64,000 bases of DNA from Actinomyces oris (GCF_006546825.1 NZ_VICC01000004.1:248001-312000), one strand, 5' to 3'; positions 55,297-64,000 are shown, counted from the first letter of the stretch. The notes: generated by a model not told the origin, from the sequence alone. Made by a program: numbers and translations.

Positions 55297-56393
55297 GGCC
55301 GCCTCTGCTCCGGAGCGTCTGGCTGACAGCGCCCGCTGCCGCCGCGCAGCGCCAGCAGCGCCTCACAGATCGGCTCGAGCCGCAGGCCGGAGCGCTCCAC
55401 CACCCGATCGACCAGCTCGACGGGAAGAAGATGGGGCACGCTCGCCCCCAGGACCGCACCGGCCATCGCGGCAATGGTGTCAGTGTCTCCCCCGAGCTCA
55501 GCGGCGAAGCACAGCCCGTCCAGGGGCCGCTGCGCGAACTCCCGCACGATCACCAGCGCGCAGGGGACCGACTCGGCCGACTCCACCGAGGTTCCGACGT
55601 AGGTGTGCAGATGCTCGGCCAGGGCCTCCCCGTGCAGGTCGCGACTCGTCTCCAGGGCCAGGCGGGTGCGGGCGGCAACGGAGGCCTTCTCCGTCCAGTG
55701 GCCCGCCTCGGGGTGGGCGGCCACGAAGTCCAGCGCCGCCTCCAACGCCCCCGCCGCGTCGACGCCATCGATGGCCGCGCTGACCGCTGCGGCGAGGAGA
55801 CCTGCGGCCTCGAAGCCCTGCCGGGTGTCGTGGGTGACCAGGCAGGAGGCCTGAACGGCCCGGGCCAGCGCGTCGCCGTCGGCGCTCAGGGAGAAGGCGA
55901 TGCCGACTGGAGCCACCCGCATCGCGGCGCCGTTGGTGGTGCCCTGTCTGCCGGTGCAGTGTGGGTCCGCCCCGGCGCGCACCCGCTCCAGAGCGAGCTT
56001 GGTGGAGGGTCCCAGCAGGTCCAGGGACCCACGGGCGCGCATATCGTCCTCCCAGCGCAGGAGGGCATCGGCGAGCTGGTGGGGGTCGATGCGGCCGCCA
56101 CCGTCGATGAGGAGACCGGCCAGGATGAGAGCCTGCTCGGTGTCATCCGTGACGCTGCCCGCAGGCACTGAGGGGGCGATGGGCTGCTCGGCGACGGCGT
56201 CTCGCAGCCCGGTGATCTCGCCGTAGCACCGGCAGATCTGTGCCGGGCTCATCGACTGGGTGGGCATCCCCAGTGCGTCGCCGAGGGCCAGCCCGGTCAG
56301 CGCTCCCAGGGCGCGTTCGCGTGCCGGGGGCTCAGCCGCCGCGGGCTCAGGCATGGGTGAAGGAGTGCGAGGGCGGGGATCGGGCTGTCTCAC
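55293..56393 (-). CDS. ADP-ribosylglycohydrolase family protein
   Basis: 366 residues from a GTG at 56393, chosen because AGAAGGA is well placed; an ATG at 56354 also fits, but has no ribosome site. The DraG-like fold is clear: GALTGLALGDALGMPTQ, SVTDDTEQALILA (Mg-binding Thr-Asp-Asp-Thr), TTNGAAMRVAPVGI, SCLVTHDTRQGFEAAGLL and LGGDTDTIAAMAGAVLGA (second acidic cluster). The family removes ADP-ribose from proteins or small molecules. It is the first gene of the pair with the PfkB kinase. Confidence 0.87.
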   Translation of the reverse strand: MRQPDPRPRTPSPMPEPAAAEPPARERALGALTGLALGDALGMPTQSMSPAQICRCYGEITGLRDAVAEQPIAPSVPAGSVTDDTEQALILAGLLIDGGGRIDPHQLADALLRWEDDMRARGSLDLLGPSTKLALERVRAGADPHCTGRQGTTNGAAMRVAPVGIAFSLSADGDALARAVQASCLVTHDTRQGFEAAGLLAAAVSAAIDGVDAAGALEAALDFVAAHPEAGHWTEKASVAARTRLALETSRDLHGEALAEHLHTYVGTSVESAESVPCALVIVREFAQRPLDGLCFAAELGGDTDTIAAMAGAVLGASVPHLLPVELVDRVVERSGLRLEPICEALLALRGGSGRCQPDAPEQRRP

Positions 56394-56531
56394 GGAGGTC
56401 CTTCTGGCGATCGCGGTGCCGGCTGCCTTACCGGCCGAGGTGTGGCTCAGGCGCCGCACCGGTGAGGGCCACGGCGCTGGTAGGGTCACTGCCGCCTACC
56501 CTAGAGGACTGCGAGAGGATCGGAGGAAGCC

Positions 56532-57512
56532 GTGAGCGGCGAGAACGGCGAGCACGCGCAGGACAGCGGCCCCCGCGCCACCAGCTGGGGGGAGGTGGTG
56601 CGACTGCGCACCCTGCCGGCCGCCGTCGCCCCCGTCATCCTGGGTGCCGGGGCGGCCGCCGCGATGGGGGAGCTCTCAGTGCTGCGGAGCCTGCTGGCCG
56701 CGGGCGTGGCCCTGGCGCTGCAGATCGGCTGCAACCTGGCCAATGACTACTCCGACGGCGTGCGCGGCACCGACGACGATCGCACCGGGCCGCCGCGCCT
56801 GACCGCCTCCGGGCAGGTCGCCCCCCGCACCGTCAAGCTCGCCGCCTTCGGATGCTTCGGGATTGGAGCCCTCCTGGGCCTGGCACTCGTGGTCCTCAGC
56901 GGCCAGTGGTGGCTGCTCGCCGTCGGGGCCGCGGCGATCGCGGCCGCCTGGTTCTACACCGGAGGCTCCCACCCCTACGGCTACGCCGGCCTGGGGGAGG
57001 TCTTCGTCTTCGTCTTCTTCGGCCTGGTGGCCACGGTGGGCACCACCTATGTCCAGGCCGGCACGGTGCCGGGGTGGCTGTGGCCCTCGGCCTGCGGGAT
57101 CGGCCTGCTCGCCTGCTCCCTGCTCATGGTCAACAACCTGCGCGACATCGACACCGATCCCGCCCACGGCAAGATGACCCTGGCAGTTCGCCTGGGGGAG
57201 GAGGGCGCCCGGCGCGCCTTCTCCCTCATGCTTCACGTGCCTCTGCTGCTGGGGCCGGTCGCCCTGGTGTGGGCTCGCGAGACCGGTTCGGCCAGCCCCG
57301 TCGACGGCGGCGGGCACATCAGCCCGCTGCTGACCCTGGTCATCGCGCTGGCGGCACCGCTCCTGCTCCTGCCACTGGTGCGCCGGGCCACCGCGCCGGT
57401 CCGCTCCGGCGCCCGGGGGCGCGCTCTTATTGCCTCCCTGCGTGACGCCGGCCTGCTGGAGCTGGCCTACGGCGTCGTCTTCGCCGCCGCCACCGTCATC
57501 ATCACCCTGTGA
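56532..57512 (+). CDS. menA: 1,4-Dihydroxy-2-naphthoate prenyltransferase
   Basis: 326 residues from a GTG at 56532 with GGAGGAAG upstream. About eight hydrophobic helices. The UbiA-family aspartate motif NDYSDGVRGTDDD (71-83) is followed by RLTASGQVAPRTVK; the second aspartate motif is NNLRDIDTDPAHGKMTLAVRLG. It attaches the isoprenoid chain to DHNA to make demethylmenaquinone in the membrane. The preceding gene is divergent, and the following gene starts 27 bases after the stop, so they may share a transcript. Confidence 0.93.
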   Translation: MSGENGEHAQDSGPRATSWGEVVRLRTLPAAVAPVILGAGAAAAMGELSVLRSLLAAGVALALQIGCNLANDYSDGVRGTDDDRTGPPRLTASGQVAPRTVKLAAFGCFGIGALLGLALVVLSGQWWLLAVGAAAIAAAWFYTGGSHPYGYAGLGEVFVFVFFGLVATVGTTYVQAGTVPGWLWPSACGIGLLACSLLMVNNLRDIDTDPAHGKMTLAVRLGEEGARRAFSLMLHVPLLLGPVALVWARETGSASPVDGGGHISPLLTLVIALAAPLLLLPLVRRATAPVRSGARGRALIASLRDAGLLELAYGVVFAAATVIITL

Positions 57513-57539
57513 GCCCGGGTTCTGGAGAGCGTTAATCTC

Positions 57540-58313
57540 ATGCGGGGAGATCTCAGGGTGTCAACGAAGTACATCGACTGGGCGCTGGTTCCGTCCCGCT
57601 GGATCGAGCGGCGATTCCTCATCTTCACCGCACTGCGCAACCCGGGGTACATCCTGCTGCATCTCGTTGCGGGCCCGCCTCTGGCGGCTGTCGTGGGAAT
57701 CACCATCGGAGTGCCTCTGGGGCTGATGGGGGTGCCCGAGGGGAAAGGAGTGTGGGCCTTTGTGTTGGGGGCCCTGCTCGTGGCCTCTCTCATGGGGATC
57801 CGGCTGCTGAGCTTCACCGTGTTCAACGCCTCGGGCGTGCACATCTTCCGGTTCATCGGATGCTGGTGGTGGCGCAAGGACATCCCCTGGGTGGCCTTTC
57901 GCGAGACGGCGCGTGTGGACCTTCAGGAGGCGCCCTATGACATTCACGGCTTCACACCTCCCGATACTCACAATCTGGCGTTGCATCTGACGACCATGGA
58001 GGAGTGGGCCAGGTTCGTTGGGGCCAGGGCGGTACAGGGGGATCGCCCTGATCCGCTGGCGGGTCTCCCGCCGAGGGACCGCATGGCGCTGATCGAGGCA
58101 TTCGGCAAGCAGGGCACGTTCTGGCGGTTGGACAGAGCTTCGACGATCATCCCCGGATTCGTGCGCCTGTCTCGACCTGACGACCGGCGTCAGGAGGCTC
58201 AGGAGCGCATCGCCCGCGACTGGCGCGCCCTCATCGAGTGGGCGGAGCAGAAGCAGTACCTGCCCAGGCGGCTCTACCCCTTCGAGTCCTACCCGGGCTT
58301 CCTTCCCTGGTAG
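57540..58313 (+). CDS. Hypothetical membrane protein
   Basis: 257 residues from the ATG at 57540. Two hydrophobic helices (about 38-62 and 68-95) are followed by a soluble part beginning FNASGVHIFRFIGCWWWRKDIPWVAFRETARVDLQEAPYDIHG, which has the strand pattern of a small bacterial PH-like domain. The remainder is charged and helical (RPDDRRQEAQERIARDWRALIEWAEQKQYLPRRLYPF). I do not recognise the family. Codon use is slightly less GC-rich than menA. Probably co-transcribed with menA. Confidence 0.6.
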   Translation: MRGDLRVSTKYIDWALVPSRWIERRFLIFTALRNPGYILLHLVAGPPLAAVVGITIGVPLGLMGVPEGKGVWAFVLGALLVASLMGIRLLSFTVFNASGVHIFRFIGCWWWRKDIPWVAFRETARVDLQEAPYDIHGFTPPDTHNLALHLTTMEEWARFVGARAVQGDRPDPLAGLPPRDRMALIEAFGKQGTFWRLDRASTIIPGFVRLSRPDDRRQEAQERIARDWRALIEWAEQKQYLPRRLYPFESYPGFLPW

Positions 58314-58417
58314 CCCGGACCTCACGCCTCCGGGTGCCGGCGGTCGGAGTCGGCCTTCGCCCCGCGACCGGTACTGCATCAGTGTGGGCAGAGGGGGAGA
58401 GGTCTGGAGGGCCGCTG

Positions 58418-58539
58418 GTGTCCACGGTGCTGACATCACCCCCTCACCGGCGTTGCACGCCGAGGAGAAATCGCGGAATTTCAACGATTCTTGGCGAGGG
58501 CTTTCGCGGTGAGCTCGTTGATGTCAGCACTGTGGACAC
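58418..58539. repeat. Family B repeat, full MITE-like copy
   Basis: A 122-base element with inverted ends: GTGTCCACGGTGCTGACATC-A (58418-58438) and its complement at 58519-58539, with one mismatch over 21 bp. Inside lie a second inverted pair (CTCACCG/CGGTGAG) and a CACCGGCGTTGCAC segment. A diverged half copy is at 36700-36744. No coding capacity; it lies in the 555-base gap between the menA-linked gene and yagU. Confidence 0.7.
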
Positions 58540-58868
58540 TGAGCCGTAGGGCTGAACGACTCTGCGGGGTCTAGGTGGCGGGGTGGGCTCTCTCACCTGC
58601 GCTGGCCGGTCCTTCCCCTGCCTGTCCCCTTTCGGCTCCTGCTCAAGAACACGGAGGCCATAGTTCGACGTCGGCTCCGGCCCACTCCCGTCCCGAGTCG
58701 CCCTACTGCACGAGGATGGGGGTGCACTGGCCGAGGTTTGTGCGTACTGCACGAGACCCCGGCCCCCGTGGAGTACACCCGAGGCTCCCCCAGTAGCCCC
58801 CGACCCTCGTGGAGTACTGGCGGACGCCGACCGCCGCACCGATGAGAGACGCACCAAGCCCTGAGGGC
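58540..58868. other. Intergenic remainder before yagU
   Basis: About 330 bases with no supported gene. Short frames in both directions lack family features and good codon bias. Direct repeats of GTGGAGTAC occur near 58770 and 58812. Confidence 0.35.
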
Positions 58869-59450
58869 TCAGCGGGCCGGTTCGGCGTCGAGCGGAACCC
58901 ACGGGTCGGGCTGGTGGGTGATGCGGTTGCGCACGTCCCGGCGCACGAGCTCGATCGACCACAACCAGATGACGTGCCCCAGCGCCTCGGAGAAGTGCTC
59001 TGCCCAGGTCTGCCCACCGGCGACCCACGGGAAGGGCGAGGGCACCGTGCCCGTCAGCGGCATGAGCACCAGGTGCGCCCCCACCCACACGAGCAGACCG
59101 AAGGTGGCCCCCTGCCACAGCGTGATCGACTTGTAGTACTCCGCCATGACGCAGTAGAAGACGGCGAAGACGATCGCGAAGCTGAAGTGGATGATGAAGG
59201 AGTAGATCGGCAGCCCCTCATTGCCGTTGAAGGTGACGGCGGTGTGGGACTGCTCCGGGGTCATCCCCAGCTGCTCCAGGAGCTGCTGGGGCGGGTTGGT
59301 GGCATTGCGCTCCGGCGTGCGGGGCGGGAAGGGGACCTCCCAGCCGAACTTGACGATGGCGGAGAAGAATCCTCCGATGATGCCGACGATGATCGCGGTG
59401 CCGACTCGGCGCCGCGCAGGGTCGGTCCTCTTCAGCAGAGTGGACAGCAT
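58869..59450 (-). CDS. YagU-family inner membrane protein
   Basis: 193 residues. The sequence follows Escherichia coli YagU: AIIVGIIGGFFSAIVKFGWEVPFPPRTPERNATNPP, then IIHFSFAIVFAVFYCVMAEYYKSITLWQGATFGLLVW and near the end FSEALGHVIWLWSIELVRRDVRNRITHQPDPWVPL. Four hydrophobic helices are visible. YagU has been linked to acid resistance in E. coli, but its mechanism is not known. The gene is alone, with 276 bases between its start and the lipoprotein gene. Confidence 0.88.
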   Translation of the reverse strand: MLSTLLKRTDPARRRVGTAIIVGIIGGFFSAIVKFGWEVPFPPRTPERNATNPPQQLLEQLGMTPEQSHTAVTFNGNEGLPIYSFIIHFSFAIVFAVFYCVMAEYYKSITLWQGATFGLLVWVGAHLVLMPLTGTVPSPFPWVAGGQTWAEHFSEALGHVIWLWSIELVRRDVRNRITHQPDPWVPLDAEPAR

Positions 59451-59726
59451 GGGTGTCTCCAGGTTGAGGGAACAAACACGGAGACCGGGCCGGTGGACGG
59501 CTTGCAGATCGAACGGTGTCTTAGTCGTCCGTTGTCCACCGGCCCGGCTTCCCGGAAGCCTGGCACGGGAGGCGGCCGGGCCGCAACGTCGTCAGGATCC
59601 CCTCGCTCGCCTCCGTTGCGCCGTGGTACGGCCGACGTCGAACCGTGGAGAAAAGCCGGCGAGGGCCTCGCCGCAGCCATTGCTGCCACGAGGCCCTCGC
59701 CAGACGGATAACGCAGATCTACCGGC

Positions 59727-60263
59727 TCAGTTGCCGCCGCCCTGCTGGCCCCCCTGCTGGGCACCGGCGCTGCTGTCCGCACCACCCTGCTGGCCGGGCT
59801 GCTGGCCACCCTGCTGCTGACCGGGCTGCTGGCCTCCCTGCTGGTTGTCACCCTGAAGGGAACCGCCCTGCTGCTGGCCACCCTGCTGGTTGTCGCCGCC
59901 CTGCTGCTGGCCACCGGGCTGGTTGTCACCGCCGGGCTGCTGACCACCCTGCTGGGTGCCTGCGCTGCTGTCCGCACCGCCCTGCTGACCGGGCTGCTGG
60001 CCACCCTGCTGGTTGTCACCGCCGGGCTGCTGACCCTGGGGAGCAGTGGGCTGGGCGCTTCCACCGGTGGCGCCACCGGTCATCTTGCTGTCAGCGCTGG
60101 GTGTGGCAACACCACCGTCGCTGGTCTTGCCCGCGGTCTGCTTCGTGGCGGGAGTGGTCGAGTCACTCGAGCTGGAACCCGAGCAGGCCGCCAGACCGAG
60201 GCCGGCGGTCACGATGAGGAGCGAGGTGGCGAGGGTCTTGGCACGTGTAGCGGTGAATCGCAT
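59727..60263 (-). CDS. Gln/Gly-rich repeat lipoprotein
   Basis: 178 residues. A lipoprotein signal (TSLLIVTAGLGLAAC, lipobox LAA-C) is followed by a Ser/Thr-rich linker and then by about 100 residues made almost entirely of Gln, Gly, Pro, Asp and Asn in short units such as QQGGQQPG and GGDNQ. No fold can be recognised; this looks like a flexible, wall-spanning or adhesive tail. The repeats invite slippage. The gene is divergent from dipZ with 224 bases between starts, so the pair may share control with the SigK system that follows. Confidence 0.75.
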   Translation of the reverse strand: MRFTATRAKTLATSLLIVTAGLGLAACSGSSSSDSTTPATKQTAGKTSDGGVATPSADSKMTGGATGGSAQPTAPQGQQPGGDNQQGGQQPGQQGGADSSAGTQQGGQQPGGDNQPGGQQQGGDNQQGGQQQGGSLQGDNQQGGQQPGQQQGGQQPGQQGGADSSAGAQQGGQQGGGN

Positions 60264-60487
60264 GAGTTCTCCTATGCGGTTGCTGGTGCAGTGTCAGAGC
60301 GGGATGGCCCGCTCTTGCGGGTCCGGAACGCCGTCGTCCATGGAGTTCGAGGAAGAACCCGACGACGCCCGTCACGAGTGATGATCGTCATAGACGGCTA
60401 TGTGGTTGTTCGACAATCCCCGTTGCCGATGGCTCCGAACCTCTTTCGAGACTAGCAACAAGAAACTGACCGAAAGGGTGAAGTATC

Positions 60488-62194
60488 GTGACAACCGTCT
60501 CGAGTCTGGTGGCCATCGGGCTGCTGGGAGGGCTCATCACGGGTATCTCCCCGTGCGTTCTTCCCGTACTCCCCGTCATCCTCCTCTCCGCAGGAGCACA
60601 GGGCGCACGCGGTGATGGCGGCGATGACAAAGGGGGCGACGGCGGCTTCGCCTCCCGCTTCCACCCCTACCTCGTGGTAACCGGCCTTGTGGTCAGTTTC
60701 ACGGTCTTCACACTCCTCGGATCGACCGTGCTGAGCCTGCTCCACCTGCCGCAGGACCTCATCCGCTGGATCGGCATCGTCATGCTCGCCCTGATCGGCC
60801 TGGGCATGATGGTCCCGAAGGTCATGGAGATCCTCGAGCGCCCCTTCGCGCGCTTCCAGCGCTTCGGCGGCTCGAAGAACCCCTCCAACGGCTTCCTTCT
60901 GGGCCTGGTCCTGGGGGCTGCGTACGTGCCCTGCGCGGGCCCGGTCCTGGCGGCCGTCGCTGTCGCGGGAGCCACCGGGAGGATTGGCGCCGACACCGTC
61001 GCCCTGGCCGTGTCCTTCGCCGTTGGCACAGCGATCCCGTTGCTGGCCTTCGCCCTGGCCGGACGCGGTATCACGGAGAGGATTCAGGCCTTCCGCACCC
61101 GCCAGCGCGCCATCCGCATCACCGCCGGCGTCGTCATGCTCGGGCTGGCCGTGGCCCTGGTCCTGGACGCCCCGGCCGCTCTCCAGCGCCGCCTGCCCGA
61201 CTACACCGCCTCCCTTCAGGCCCGCACCGATGACCTCCTCCACGGTGACTCCTCCTCCGGCCCCTGCCGTCCCGGAGCCGCCACTCTCGGTGACTGCGGC
61301 CCCCTGCCCGCCATCGACGGCGCAGTGGCCTGGATCAACACGCCCGGCGACCAGCCCCTGACCCAGCAGAGCCGCGCCGGTAAGGTCACCCTGGTCGATT
61401 TCTTCGCCTACTCGTGCATCAACTGCCAGCGCTCGGTCCCCGGCATCGAGAAGCTCTACGAGACCTATGCCGCCTCCGGCCTGCAGGTGATCGGCGTCCA
61501 CTCCCCGGAGTACGCCTTCGAGAAGGAGGTGGACAACGTGCGTGGCGGCGTCAAGCGCCTCGGCATCACCTACCCCGTGGCCGTCGACTCCAACCTGACC
61601 ACCTGGACCAACTTCGACAACCACTACTGGCCCGCCCACTACCTGGCCGATGCCCAGGGCAACGTCCGCCAGACCCATGTCGGAGAAGGCGGGGAGGCGG
61701 CCACGGAGAAGCTCGTCCGTGAGCTGCTCATGCAGGCCAACCCGAAGGTGACCCTCCCCGCCCCCGTCTTCTCCGAGGCGAAGGACGACGCCGGCACGAA
61801 CAGCCCCCGCACCCCCGAGACCTACCTGGGCTCCGACCGGGCCTCCGGCTTCGCCCAGGGAACCCTCGACAAGGGGCAGCACACCTTCTCCTTCCCCTCC
61901 CGGCTCCAGGCCGACACCTTCGCCCTGGACGGCACGTGGACAGTGGAGCCGCAGTACATCACCCCGACTGAGGGCAAGGGCCGCCTGCGCCTGTCCTACC
62001 GAGGTAAGCAGGTCAACCTCGTCGTCTCCGGCGAGGGGGACCTGACCTGGACGGTCAACGGGAAGACCCGTACCACCCACGTCTCCGGCGTGCCCAACGG
62101 GATGGAGCTGGTCCACAGCGAGGAGGTGGGATCGGGCGAGCTCGAGCTGGAGGCCTCGCCCGGACTGCAGCTCTACTCCTTCACCTTCGGGTGA
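60488..62194 (+). CDS. dipZ: DipZ: CcdA-like membrane domain fused to thioredoxin-like domain
   Basis: 568 residues from a GTG at 60488. The first 230 residues form a CcdA/DsbD-type membrane domain with paired cysteines in [10 protein letters not shown] (Cys23) and [11 protein letters not shown] (Cys149). A TlpA-like thioredoxin domain follows with CINC (Cys310, Cys313) and [25 protein letters not shown]. The last 140 residues are a beta-rich domain ([46 protein letters not shown]). This is the domain order of mycobacterial DipZ, which moves electrons from cytoplasm to extracellular disulfides. CAATCC and CCGAAC, 15 bases apart at 60414-60440, weakly recall a SigK-type promoter. Confidence 0.9.
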   Translation: MTTVSSLVAIGLLGGLITGISPCVLPVLPVILLSAGAQGARGDGGDDKGGDGGFASRFHPYLVVTGLVVSFTVFTLLGSTVLSLLHLPQDLIRWIGIVMLALIGLGMMVPKVMEILERPFARFQRFGGSKNPSNGFLLGLVLGAAYVPCAGPVLAAVAVAGATGRIGADTVALAVSFAVGTAIPLLAFALAGRGITERIQAFRTRQRAIRITAGVVMLGLAVALVLDAPAALQRRLPDYTASLQARTDDLLHGDSSSGPCRPGAATLGDCGPLPAIDGAVAWINTPGDQPLTQQSRAGKVTLVDFFAYSCINCQRSVPGIEKLYETYAASGLQVIGVHSPEYAFEKEVDNVRGGVKRLGITYPVAVDSNLTTWTNFDNHYWPAHYLADAQGNVRQTHVGEGGEAATEKLVRELLMQANPKVTLPAPVFSEAKDDAGTNSPRTPETYLGSDRASGFAQGTLDKGQHTFSFPSRLQADTFALDGTWTVEPQYITPTEGKGRLRLSYRGKQVNLVVSGEGDLTWTVNGKTRTTHVSGVPNGMELVHSEEVGSGELELEASPGLQLYSFTFG

Positions 62195-62233
62195 CCCGGC
62201 GGTGAGAGCGGACATGACTCAGGAGACGGTGCG

Positions 62234-62866
62234 ATGAGCCTGGCGACGCTGGAGGCGCGGACCGGGACGCGCACCGTCTCCACCCGCGGTCTGGCCTACC
62301 ATTCCCCTGTGACACGTAGCAGTTGCGCCGGCTCGGAGGGAGAGTGGATCGCGCAGGTGGCCGATGGTGACGCCGACGCCTTCGCCCGCCTCTACGACGC
62401 CTGGTCCTCTCGGCTGTTCGCGCTGATCCTCCAGATCGTCGTCGATCGCGCCCAGAGCGAGGAGGTCCTCCAGGAGGTCTTCCTCGAGGTGTGGCGCACG
62501 GCCGGCTCCTACTCCCCGGCGCGGGGCAGCGTCCGGGCCTGGCTGGTGACCATGGCCAGGCGCCGGGCCATCGACCGGGTCCGCTCCTCCCAGTCCTCCC
62601 GGGAGCGGGAGAGCCGCTGGCGTGACTACATGCCCGACGTCGACCAGACGGTCCAGCAGGTCGAGGACAGACTCGTGGGCGAGCAGGTGCACCGGGCGCT
62701 CGAGGCGGTGGGGGAGCCCTACCGCTCCACCATTGAACTCGCCTACTTCACGGGCCTGACCCACCGCGAGATCGCCCGCCGCACGGGCACGCCACTGGGA
62801 ACGGTCAAAACCCGCATCAGGGACGGAATGGCACGGTTACGACGAGAGCTGGGGGTGCAGTCATGA
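62234..62866 (+). CDS. sigK: ECF sigma factor, SigK type
   Basis: 210 residues from the ATG at 62234 (AGGAG 8 bases upstream); a GTG at 62309 is possible. Region 2 is DAFARLYDAWSSRLFALILQIVVDRAQSEEVLQEVFLEVWR, followed by GSVRAWLVTMARRRAIDRVRS. Region 4 is the helix-turn-helix TIELAYFTGLTHREIARRTGTPLGTVKTRIRDGMARLRREL. The stop overlaps the ATG of the anti-sigma gene, as in sigK-rskA pairs. In mycobacteria SigK controls dipZ and the mpt70/mpt83 genes, and here dipZ is directly upstream. Confidence 0.9.
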   Translation: MSLATLEARTGTRTVSTRGLAYHSPVTRSSCAGSEGEWIAQVADGDADAFARLYDAWSSRLFALILQIVVDRAQSEEVLQEVFLEVWRTAGSYSPARGSVRAWLVTMARRRAIDRVRSSQSSRERESRWRDYMPDVDQTVQQVEDRLVGEQVHRALEAVGEPYRSTIELAYFTGLTHREIARRTGTPLGTVKTRIRDGMARLRRELGVQS

Positions 62867-63804
62867 GCGACCGCGACGACACTCACGAGGACGCCATCAA
62901 CGGTGAGGCCGATCTGCAGGGCACCGAGGGGCTCGACGGCGCGCAGGAGCGTGACGTGGTCGAGCTCTTCGACGACGAGCTCGACTCGGAGGCGGCCGCC
63001 CTGCTGGGTGCCTCGCTGCAGCCCGTGGACCCGCCGGCCGCGATCCGCTCCTCCCTTCTGGAGACCATTGCGCGCGAGCCTCAGACGGAACGCGTCGACC
63101 AGGCTGAGGACACCGCGGAGGAGGACGCCGGCGACCGCGACGCTGTCGGCGGCAGCAACGGTGGCAGTGGCAGTGATGGCGACAGTGATGGCGACTCGGT
63201 GGACTCTGAGGTCCTCAGTCTCGATGCGCACCGCCGTCGCCGCTCGGCCTGGCGCACCGGCCTGCTGCGGGCGGCCGCGGCCGTGGTCCTGCTCGGTGTC
63301 GGTATCGGTGTGGGGCGCTGGAGCGTGCGGGGCGCGGTCGATGAGGCCATGGACTCCATGGCGAGCTCCATGGCGTCGACCCAGCACTACGCCCACCTCA
63401 ACCAGGCCCAGGACGTCCAGCGGGTCACCGACACGATGCCCGACGGGCACGTCGCGACCCTCACCTGGTCCCGGGACATGAGCATGACCGCGCTGACCCT
63501 CCCGGCCGCCATGAAGGAGTCCGCCGGTGGGCGCAGCCTCCAGGTCTGGCTCAAGGAGGGGGAGACGATCACCTCACTGGGCGTCTACGACCCCCGTGAC
63601 GGGGCCGGCTTCTCCTTCCTCGATGTCATGCCCAAGCCCGGTCAGCAGATCGTCATCACCATGGAGCCGGCCGGAGGATCGGCCCAGCCGACGACGCCGC
63701 CCCTGGTCACCCTGCGAGTGAGTGAGGACGCCGGCCGGTCCGGCGCCGACACCGGCTCGCCCAGTCCTGCGTCCTCGGCCACTCCCACCGGAGACTCCGC
63801 CTAG
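62863..63804 (+). CDS. rskA: Anti-sigma factor, RskA type
   Basis: 313 residues; the ATG overlaps the sigK stop. The N-terminal 60 residues are an acidic helical segment (VVELFDDELDSEAAALLGASLQ), which would bind the sigma factor. A Ser/Gly/Asp-rich linker and one transmembrane helix follow (GLLRAAAAVVLLGVGIGVGRW). The extracellular part matches the RskA C-terminal domain (LTWSRDMSMTALTLPAAMKESAGGRSLQVWLKEGETITSLGVY). RskA-type anti-sigma factors sit in the membrane and release sigma after proteolysis. It ends in a Ser/Thr/Pro tail. Confidence 0.88.
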   Translation: MSDRDDTHEDAINGEADLQGTEGLDGAQERDVVELFDDELDSEAAALLGASLQPVDPPAAIRSSLLETIAREPQTERVDQAEDTAEEDAGDRDAVGGSNGGSGSDGDSDGDSVDSEVLSLDAHRRRRSAWRTGLLRAAAAVVLLGVGIGVGRWSVRGAVDEAMDSMASSMASTQHYAHLNQAQDVQRVTDTMPDGHVATLTWSRDMSMTALTLPAAMKESAGGRSLQVWLKEGETITSLGVYDPRDGAGFSFLDVMPKPGQQIVITMEPAGGSAQPTTPPLVTLRVSEDAGRSGADTGSPSPASSATPTGDSA

Positions 63805-64000
63805 CGGTGGACCGGGGTGGGGCGCGGTGCGCCGGGGCGACACGAGCACCTGAATCGTGATGTATGTAACAGCAAAGTCGCTCTCGAGACACTGAGCCCA
63901 ATGCTGATGGACGTCAGTACCTCTCGGGTGATTTCCCGTCATTCCGCGGTTTCCTGAGGTCGGGCGGATGCGGCCGGCGACGAGGGCGGTCATCTCCGCG
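63805..64000. other. Window end, no gene supported
   Basis: About 200 bases after rskA. I saw no convincing gene on either strand. The stretch around 63855-63945 is somewhat AT-richer and may be a promoter region for a gene beyond the window. Confidence 0.3.

Noticed and set aside
58238-58549. Short forward frame at the end of the menA-linked gene that includes repeat B.
   Set aside because: It is read-through of the repeat in a shadow frame. The similar peptide seen opposite the VanW gene comes from the shared repeat, not from a protein family.

Overview
The window is GC-rich with strong third-position G/C bias, many GTG starts, and actinobacterial gene sets: menaquinone genes, fdxA-dapC, SdhCAB without a separate SdhD, VanW, DipZ with SigK/RskA, and an LPXTG remnant. 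I read it as chromosome of an Actinomyces-like oral or commensal actinobacterium. The genus is inference from gene content. I saw no rRNA, tRNA or CRISPR array.

Layout. 1-2024 is a scar of three damaged genes: the tail of a metal P-type ATPase, a luciferase-like oxidoreductase without its N-terminus, and a bile-acid/arsenite-type transporter with an internal deletion. 2.6-17.9 kb is mostly single housekeeping and enzyme genes: an orphan Aer-type PAS protein, an M48 protease, a Pth2-like protein, GtrA, HAD, M18 peptidase, YchJ, an OYE/HxlR/quinone-reductase redox group, patatin, Nudix, a lipase, BioY and a full-length LLM oxidoreductase.

18.0-29.6 kb carries two peptide-type ABC importers back to back, separated by a strong terminator. 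Each has two permeases, one fused double ATPase and one lipoprotein receptor. The receptor of the first importer has its two halves in reversed order compared with the family: the C-terminal lobe comes straight after the lipoprotein signal and the N-terminal lobe follows. This circular permutation is the most unusual feature of the window.

29.6-40.3 kb holds a PH-like membrane protein, a lower-GC MFS exporter, TypA, a very long VanW protein, ferredoxin, DapC and citrate synthase. 40.3-46.2 kb is the accessory part: an orphan ribbon-helix-helix protein, a PhnB-like protein, an LPXTG remnant, a MerR-controlled MFS pump, a methyltransferase and an IS481-family element. 46.2-58.3 kb returns to core metabolism: succinate dehydrogenase, DapD, MenE, a PfkB/ADP-ribosylglycohydrolase pair and MenA. 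58.9-63.8 kb has YagU, a Gln/Gly-rich lipoprotein, and DipZ-SigK-RskA, an arrangement that recalls the mycobacterial SigK regulon.

Two families of dispersed palindromic repeats lie between genes. Family A (6.5 and 40.4 kb) keeps its flanks but has stems that differ between copies while staying fully paired. Family B (36.7 and 58.4 kb) has a MITE-like copy with 21-bp inverted ends. Several clean operator-like palindromes sit upstream of regulated-looking genes (bioY, the MFS/MerR pair, the HxlR group, gltA).
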